The notes beneath the pieces were generated by a model. That model did no database searches and was not told the origin of the DNA. It saw only the letters and a list, made by a program, of their open reading frames with translations. A program made the translations under genes and the position numbers. From positions 1 through 27,721 of the forward strand of contig JBGPJM010000040.1 of NCBI GenBank assembly GCA_041485385.1: a stretch of DNA of 27,721 bases, written 5' to 3'. This document shows positions 23,448-27,721 of this stretch, in pieces (the first letter of the stretch is position 1; every line of letters starts with the position of its first letter). The stretch is from JBGPJM01 sp041485385 (GTDB lineage Bacteria; Planctomycetota; Phycisphaerae; Phycisphaerales; UBA1924).

Positions 23448-24716
23448 TCAGTTCGGGCGGAATGGCCGGCTGAGTGGGATCTCGACCCTGCCATTCCAAT
23501 AGTGGTCGGCATCCAGATCGGTCAACGCTCCGTCGTTGTTGCCCGTGAATCGAAGGAGTGATTCATCGGGGTGGTCAAGTGCAGCTCTGATCGCATCGGC
23601 GTCGCCGTCGAGTTGAATCCAGCTCATCGAGTCGCTCACAACGCGAGGCCGCGGGATTGGTGTCACGTCGCGCGAGATCTTTCCCGTCGCGACAACCTCA
23701 CCCTTGTAAACGAGTTCGATCCCGAGGGAGAATCGGGTGTGCGGCGACGACGCTCGGTCGGGAAGAGCGAAGCCGATCTCTCCACGATAATCAACCAATC
23801 GCAGGGTCTTCGCGATCAGGTCACCAAGGTGGATCCCGAGATCCTCGTCGCTCGCGGGCGATACGACATCGTCCGACGATCCGGAGACGGCGACGCTGAC
23901 CCTGGCTACTCCGGTCCAGACGACATCGCTCGATTCCTCGATCGACACATCGAACACGATCTCGGTCGTTCCCGCGGGCGGCGCGCCGACCGTCTCCCAC
24001 CAGACGGGCGGCGACGTCCACGGGCTTGCCCATCCGCGGGGGTCCGGCCAGTCCAGTACGACGGGCCGCGCACCCTCGAACCTCGGGACAAGGCGAAGCC
24101 TGTGCGGCGCCCAGAGAAGGCCCGTGTCGTTCATGATGAGCTGCATCGGCACGCCCTCGGGCCATCGCGCGCGGGTCCGGAGCGAGACCAGAGGCCGGTG
24201 CTGCTGGAACGGTTTCTGCACGAACTCGCGACGCTGGCCGAGCGTCAGCGCCCCGTGCTGATATCGCCGCCAGACCTCATCGACCATCTGCTGGCGCGAG
24301 CGGTCCATCATGGCGGTCACGCTGCGTCCAGGCGGAGGCACGCCACCCCTGAGAGCCGGATCGTCCACCAGCTTGACCAGCAGGAACGAGGGCATCCGCT
24401 TCGACCAGTCGACCCCCGAGATCGTCGGCCAGGCGAAGAGCCCGATACCACCGCAAAGCATGGCCGCGCCCGGTATCGCCCGCAGCCAGTCGCGACGGAC
24501 CCTGAGAAGGTGCCGGGGGCTCTTGGCGGTCCGCCCGCACTCCGGGCAGGTCAGGCCGGGGATTGCCTCCATGTCGTACCAGCAGCGCGGGCAGCGGCGC
24601 GTGCGCCCGCGGCGCTCGCACCTGTACCAATCGGCGCCCAGGCCCACGGCGACACCCAGCGCCCCGATCAGCAGGAGCGCCACGCCGCACAGGTAGTTGA
24701 GTTGCTCCGTGGTCAT
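23448..24716 (-). CDS. Zinc-ribbon membrane protein of unknown function
   Basis: A 422-aa protein. ATG 24716 is taken because it directly precedes the first helix; a longer frame to 24827 adds only Arg/Ser/Pro-rich sequence, and no ribosome site is visible for either. A helix at ~8-28 (LCGVALLLIGALGVAVGLGA) is followed by a zinc ribbon with paired Cys at 42/45 and 57/60 (RCPRCWYDM, LTCPECGRT), then a second helix at ~80-98 (AIPGAAMLCGGIGLFAWP). The remaining 320 residues are a beta-rich domain with no recognised family, ending YWNGRVEIPLSRPF. Planctomycetes carry many proteins with a CPxCxYD..g..CPECG ribbon between membrane helices; their role is not established. A fragment resembling its C-terminal tail lies just downstream. 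Confidence 0.7.
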   Translation of the reverse strand: MTTEQLNYLCGVALLLIGALGVAVGLGADWYRCERRGRTRRCPRCWYDMEAIPGLTCPECGRTAKSPRHLLRVRRDWLRAIPGAAMLCGGIGLFAWPTISGVDWSKRMPSFLLVKLVDDPALRGGVPPPGRSVTAMMDRSRQQMVDEVWRRYQHGALTLGQRREFVQKPFQQHRPLVSLRTRARWPEGVPMQLIMNDTGLLWAPHRLRLVPRFEGARPVVLDWPDPRGWASPWTSPPVWWETVGAPPAGTTEIVFDVSIEESSDVVWTGVARVSVAVSGSSDDVVSPASDEDLGIHLGDLIAKTLRLVDYRGEIGFALPDRASSPHTRFSLGIELVYKGEVVATGKISRDVTPIPRPRVVSDSMSWIQLDGDADAIRAALDHPDESLLRFTGNNDGALTDLDADHYWNGRVEIPLSRPFRPN

Positions 24717-24882
24717 GTGCGAACGCCGTGTGGTTGTACCCGATGCGACGGGGCTGAGGTGTGCGGAGGGACTCCGGGCCGGCACATCCGCCCCTCCCCC
24801 GTCCCCGCCACACCCACCTCTACGCATGGTCGGGCCGCCGCCAGCGTGCCTCGCCGAGAAACTCTGTCATGCGAGTTTGCCC

Positions 24883-24911
24883 TTGACAAGGACCGCTGAT
24901 TGTTCTATATA
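24883..24911 (+). promoter_or_regulatory. Near-consensus sigma-70 promoter
   Basis: TTGACA (24883-24888), a 17-nt spacer, and TATATA (24906-24911) make the strongest housekeeping-type promoter in the window. It points toward the nucleotidyltransferase-like gene 240 nt downstream, leaving a long leader that includes the 31-nt repeats. Confidence 0.7.
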
Positions 24912-24916
24912 CGTTC
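24902..24916 (+). promoter_or_regulatory. GTTC-N7-GTTC box overlapping the -10 element
   Basis: GTTC at 24902-24905 and 24913-24916 are separated by TATATAC. This direct repeat matches the LexA/SOS operator of Alphaproteobacteria and covers the -10 box, where a repressor would block transcription. Whether this organism's LexA uses such a site is unknown. Confidence 0.35.
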
Positions 24917-25004
24917 ATATGCGGTCACAAGCCGAACATCAGGTCGACACATACCGTCGCGACTCATCCATCCATGTCCGGCCTGTCCGGCCCGCCAACG
25001 CCGA

Positions 25005-25099
25005 AGGCCGCCGTAGACCGCCGTACACCGCCACCCGGGATCATCAAGAACCACCGAGAAACTCCCGTAGGCCGCCGTAGACCGCCGTAGACCGCCACC
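25005..25099. repeat. Two 31-nt direct repeats with internal 10-bp period
   Basis: Copies at 25005-25035 and 25069-25099 differ at one base and are 64 nt apart. Each is built from 10-nt units of CCGCCGTAGA (the last unit diverged to CCGCCACC). The 33 nt between them are not repeated. They lie between the promoter and the nucleotidyltransferase-like gene. Confidence 0.85.
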
Positions 25100-25150
25100 T
25101 CAGAACTTGCGCACCGTGGCGCTCGCCCGCGGTTCCCTCTACCATCCATC

Positions 25151-25744
25151 ATGGCCTCCCCTGTTCGAAACTCGATCGACCTCCTGCAGCGAATGGTGAA
25201 CGCCGTGGAACAGGTCCGCCAACGACTCCTGCGCGCATCCGCGGCCCTTAAGGCCCGGGACATCGGCTACGCCGTCATCGGCGGCAACGCCGTGGCCGCG
25301 TGGGTCGCGACCGTTGACCTGGCCGCAGTGCGCAACACGCAGGACGTGGACATCCTGATCCGCCGGGCGGACTTCGCGGGGGCCAAGGGGGCGCTGGAAG
25401 AGGCCGGTTTCGTATACCGCCGCGCCGCCGGGCTGGAGGTCTTCCTGGACAGCCCCGCGGCAAGCCCACGGCAGGCGGTCCACCTGGTGTTCGCCAACGA
25501 ACTGGTGAAGCCCAGCGAGGCGGCGCCGAACCCGGATGTCGATGAATCCACAGAAATGGGCGCCTTCCGCGTGCTGAACCTCGACGCCCTCGTGCGGATC
25601 AAGCTCACGGCGTTCCGCGACAAGGACCGCACTCACCTGCGCGACATGATCGGCGTCGCTCTTGTCGATCAATCGTGGACCAGGCGGCTGCCGCAGGCGC
25701 TCGGCGAACGCCTGCAAGCGCTGCTCGACACGCCGGATGGCTGA
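25151..25744 (+). CDS. Nucleotidyltransferase-fold protein (AbiEii/MNT-like)
   Basis: A 197-aa cytoplasmic protein. The N-terminal helix is followed by YAVIGGNAVAAWVA (Gly44-Gly45) and RNTQDVDILIRR with Asp65-x-Asp67, the GG...DxD signature of the DNA polymerase beta-like nucleotidyltransferase superfamily. Later segments (VHLVFANEL and FRVLNLDALVRIKLTAFRDKDRTHLRDM) match solitary members related to the AbiEii toxin family, in which a conserved L..L...K..A.R.KD..D motif occurs. No partner antitoxin gene is seen next to it, so a toxin role is unsupported. ATG 25151 has no clear ribosome site. The next gene starts 69 nt downstream on the same strand but appears functionally unrelated. Confidence 0.75.
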   Translation: MASPVRNSIDLLQRMVNAVEQVRQRLLRASAALKARDIGYAVIGGNAVAAWVATVDLAAVRNTQDVDILIRRADFAGAKGALEEAGFVYRRAAGLEVFLDSPAASPRQAVHLVFANELVKPSEAAPNPDVDESTEMGAFRVLNLDALVRIKLTAFRDKDRTHLRDMIGVALVDQSWTRRLPQALGERLQALLDTPDG

Positions 25745-25813
25745 ACGGACGACGAGGCCGGGACGACACATCGGTTAGACTCTCCTTCTCGCGTCCCCAG
25801 CAGGAGCCGCACC

Positions 25814-26815
25814 ATGCCCCGACCCGTCACCCTCTTCACCGGCCAGTGGGCCGACCTGCCCCTGACCGCCATGGCCGCCAAGGCCAGGTCGTTCGGCTAC
25901 GACGGCCTCGAGCTGGCCTGCTGGGGCGACCACTTCGAACCGGGCAAGGCCCTCAAGGACGCGGCCTACGGCAAATCGCGCCTGGACATCCTGGAGCAGA
26001 ACCGGCTGAAGTGCTGGGCCATCTCCAACCACCTCGTCGGCCAGGCCGTCTGCGACCCCATCGACGCCCGCCACAAGGCCATCATCCCGCCGGCCGTCTG
26101 GGGCGACGGCGAGCCCGAGGGCGTGCGCCGGCGCGCTGCCGAGGAGATGAAGGCCACCGCCCGGGCCGCCGCCAGGCTCGGCGTCAAGGTCGTCAACGGC
26201 TTCACCGGCTCGGCCGTCTGGCACAAGCTGTACTTCTTCCCCCCCACTTCCGCGGCCGAGATCGATGCGGGGTACAAGGACTTCGCCGACCGCTGGCGCC
26301 CCATCCTCGACGTCTTCAAGGGCGAGGGCGTGCGGTTCGCCCTCGAGGTGCACCCCGGCGAGATCGCCTACGACCTCGCCACGGCCCGGCGCGCCCTCGA
26401 CGCCGTCGGCGGGCACCCGGCCTTCGGCTTCAACTTCGACCCCAGCCACCTGCACTGGCAGTTCGTCGACCCCGTCGCGTTCATCGACGCCTTCCCGGAC
26501 CGCATCTTCCACGTCCACATCAAGGACTGCGCCCGCACGCTCGACGGGCGCACCGGCATCCTCGGCTCGCACATCCAGTTCGGCTCCAGCGGGCGCGGCT
26601 GGGACTTCCGCTCTCCGGGGCGCGGGCAGATCAACTTCGAAGAGATCGTGCGGGCGCTCAACCGCGCGGCGTATTTGGGGCCGCTAAGCGTGGAGTGGGA
26701 GGACGCCACGATGGACCGCGAGCACGGCGCGGCGGAGGCCGCGGGGTTCGTGAGGAAGCTCGATTTCAAGCCGTCGAACGTGGCGTTCGACGCGGCCTTC
26801 GAGAAGAAGGGGTAA
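25814..26815 (+). CDS. Sugar phosphate isomerase/epimerase (xylose isomerase-like TIM barrel)
   Basis: A 333-aa cytoplasmic enzyme of the AP endonuclease 2/xylose isomerase-like barrel family. AGGAG (25802-25806) is 7 nt before the ATG. Family landmarks are FGYDGLEL near the start, ARLGVKVVNGFTG, FALEVHPGE with metal ligand Glu178, FGFNFDPSHL with Asp209 and His212, FHVHIKD with His233/His235, and LSVEWED with Glu294. These are the positions that hold the divalent metal in 3-epimerases and IolE/IolI-type enzymes. The exact substrate cannot be read. A Gfo/Idh/MocA dehydrogenase gene follows after 81 nt, a pairing common in inositol and rare-sugar catabolic operons. Confidence 0.9.
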   Translation: MPRPVTLFTGQWADLPLTAMAAKARSFGYDGLELACWGDHFEPGKALKDAAYGKSRLDILEQNRLKCWAISNHLVGQAVCDPIDARHKAIIPPAVWGDGEPEGVRRRAAEEMKATARAAARLGVKVVNGFTGSAVWHKLYFFPPTSAAEIDAGYKDFADRWRPILDVFKGEGVRFALEVHPGEIAYDLATARRALDAVGGHPAFGFNFDPSHLHWQFVDPVAFIDAFPDRIFHVHIKDCARTLDGRTGILGSHIQFGSSGRGWDFRSPGRGQINFEEIVRALNRAAYLGPLSVEWEDATMDREHGAAEAAGFVRKLDFKPSNVAFDAAFEKKG

Positions 26816-26896
26816 CCGGCGCACCGGGTCGCCTCTGCGGAGCCTCGGTGTCGGTGTCCTCCGAGTACGGTCTTCGAGCCTGGAGAACTGGACGAT

Positions 26897-27721
26897 ATGA
26901 GCAAGCTGAGAATGGGCATGGTCGGCGGCGGCCGGGACGCGTTCATCGGCGCGGTGCACCGCACGGCCGCGTGCATGGACGGGAAGGTCGAGTTCGTCGC
27001 CGGGGCGCTCTCGTCGACGCCTGAGAAGGCGATCGCCTCGGGGAAGGACCTGGGGCTGGCCGACCGGCGGAACTACCCGACGTGGCGGAAGATGCTCGAG
27101 GGGGAGCTGGGGCTGCCGCCGGAGCAGCGGATCGACTTCGTCTCCATCGTCACGCCCAACAACACACACTTCGAGGTGGCGCACGCGTTCGCGGCAGCGG
27201 GGTTCAACGTCGTGTGCGACAAGCCGCTCGTGCACACCTCCGACCAGGCGGAACAGCTCGCGCGCGCGGTGGAGGCGAGCGGGGTGGTCTTCGCCGTGAC
27301 GTACAACTATTCCGGCTACCCGATGGTCAAGCAGGCCCGCCACATGGTGCGCCAGGGGCTGATCGGCGAGGTCCGCAAGATCATCGTCGAGTACAACCAG
27401 GGGTGGCTGGCCTCGGCGCTCGAGAAGACGGGGCAGAAGCAGGCCGGGTGGAGGACCGACCCCGCCAAATCGGGGATGGGCGGGGCGATCGGGGACATCG
27501 GCTCGCACGCCGAGCAGCTCGTGTCGTACGTGACGGGGCTGGAGATCGAGTCGCTGTGCGCCGACCTGACGACGTTCGTGCCCGGGCGCAGGCTGGACGA
27601 CGACGCCGGCGTGCTGCTGCGCTTCGCCGCGCAAGGGGGCACGAGCGCCCGCGGGATCCTCACCGCCTCGCAGATCTGCGTGGGCAACGAGAACGACCTG
27701 CGCCTGCGCGCGTGGGGGACC
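26897..27721 (+). CDS. Gfo/Idh/MocA-family oxidoreductase (3' end outside the window)
   Basis: The first 275 codons of an NAD(P)-dependent sugar dehydrogenase, open to the window edge with no stop. ATG 26897 (MSKLRMGMVGGG) has a weak GGAG at 26882-26885. The Rossmann fold shows VGGGRDAFIG (residues 9-18), SIVTPNNTHFEVA (83-95) and the catalytic-loop CDKP with Lys109, equivalent to the EKP motif of the family. The C-terminal domain begins with FAVTYNYSGYPMVKQAR and includes GDIGSHAEQ (Asp200, His204), the conserved D..SH catalytic pair. Family members typically run 350-400 residues, so roughly 75-125 codons are missing. Together with the isomerase it likely oxidises or isomerises a sugar or polyol. 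Confidence 0.92.
   Translation, partial: MSKLRMGMVGGGRDAFIGAVHRTAACMDGKVEFVAGALSSTPEKAIASGKDLGLADRRNYPTWRKMLEGELGLPPEQRIDFVSIVTPNNTHFEVAHAFAAAGFNVVCDKPLVHTSDQAEQLARAVEASGVVFAVTYNYSGYPMVKQARHMVRQGLIGEVRKIIVEYNQGWLASALEKTGQKQAGWRTDPAKSGMGGAIGDIGSHAEQLVSYVTGLEIESLCADLTTFVPGRRLDDDAGVLLRFAAQGGTSARGILTASQICVGNENDLRLRAWGT

Larger units (their letters stand above)
24717..25150. other. Gene-free region holding a promoter and repeats
   Basis: The left part (24717-24880) shows nothing recognisable. A near-consensus promoter lies at 24883-24911 and a repeat pair at 25005-25099. A short frame starting at ATG 24918 would encode a 53-residue Arg/Pro-rich peptide through the repeats; it lacks a ribosome site and is not called. 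Confidence 0.5.

Noticed and set aside
25005..25099. CRISPR array
   Set aside because: Only two copies with one spacer, an internal 10-bp tandem structure, and no cas genes in the window.
25151..25744. Toxin-antitoxin system based on the AbiEii-like protein
   Set aside because: No neighbouring antitoxin gene is visible: upstream is non-coding repeat DNA and downstream is a sugar isomerase gene.

Overview
The window is a high-GC bacterial chromosome segment that looks like a planctomycete of the Phycisphaerae/Phycisphaerales type. The evidence is: a very large secreted Ig-repeat protein ending in tandem NSQDFFDFL dockerin-like repeats and a terminal Gly-Cys; an ECF sigma factor paired with a Ser/Thr kinase fused to WD40 repeats; a VPLP/PEP-CTERM-type anchored protein; and loosely packed genes on both strands with low-complexity intergenic repeats. 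This placement is inference from family content. No rRNA or other phylogenetic marker is present.

Layout. (1) 1-4199: a G-rich gene-free edge, an intrinsic terminator, and a 1222-aa secreted FG-GAP-like/Ig-like/dockerin protein on the minus strand. (2) 4378-8502: an ECF sigma factor and a 1117-aa kinase. The kinase N-terminus carries an Hx3Cx2C motif like that of zinc-binding anti-sigma domains, followed by a transmembrane helix and WD40 propeller, so it reads as a one-protein sensor that could control the neighbouring sigma factor. (3) 8928-10663 (minus): a chromate module, ChrA efflux pump followed by a stand-alone ChrB C-terminal domain. Divergent from it is a LysM-like membrane protein (10754-11476). 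(4) 11589-16258 (minus): a colinear block in the order OmpR-type response regulator, histidine kinase, LamG/DUF1080-like secreted protein, DUF1259 lipoprotein and PepSY-like secreted protein. The first three are joined by ATGA stop/start overlaps, and 11-bp direct repeats lie upstream of the regulator. This is the best candidate here for an undescribed envelope-sensing system. (5) 16357-18660 (minus): a DUF5916-type outer-membrane protein gene interrupted by one in-frame TAG. (6) 18755-19905: a DUF2959-like lipoprotein and a convergent small exported protein. (7) 19957-22183 (minus): RbsC-like permease and RbsB-like sugar-binding protein without an ATPase gene. (8) 22406-23310: a self-contained transcription unit (promoter, inverted repeat, anchored protein with a Cys/Gln thioester-like signature, terminator). 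(9) 23327-24716 (minus): a zinc-ribbon membrane protein followed by a decayed copy of its own C-terminal tail. (10) 24883-27721: a near-consensus promoter overlapping a GTTC-N7-GTTC sequence, a 31-nt direct repeat pair, a nucleotidyltransferase-fold protein, then a sugar isomerase/epimerase and a Gfo/Idh/MocA oxidoreductase running off the window edge.

The isomerase and dehydrogenase probably form a sugar or polyol catabolic pair, and the RbsBC-like uptake genes nearby may serve the same pathway (inference). No tRNA, rRNA, CRISPR array, transposase or phage gene was found.
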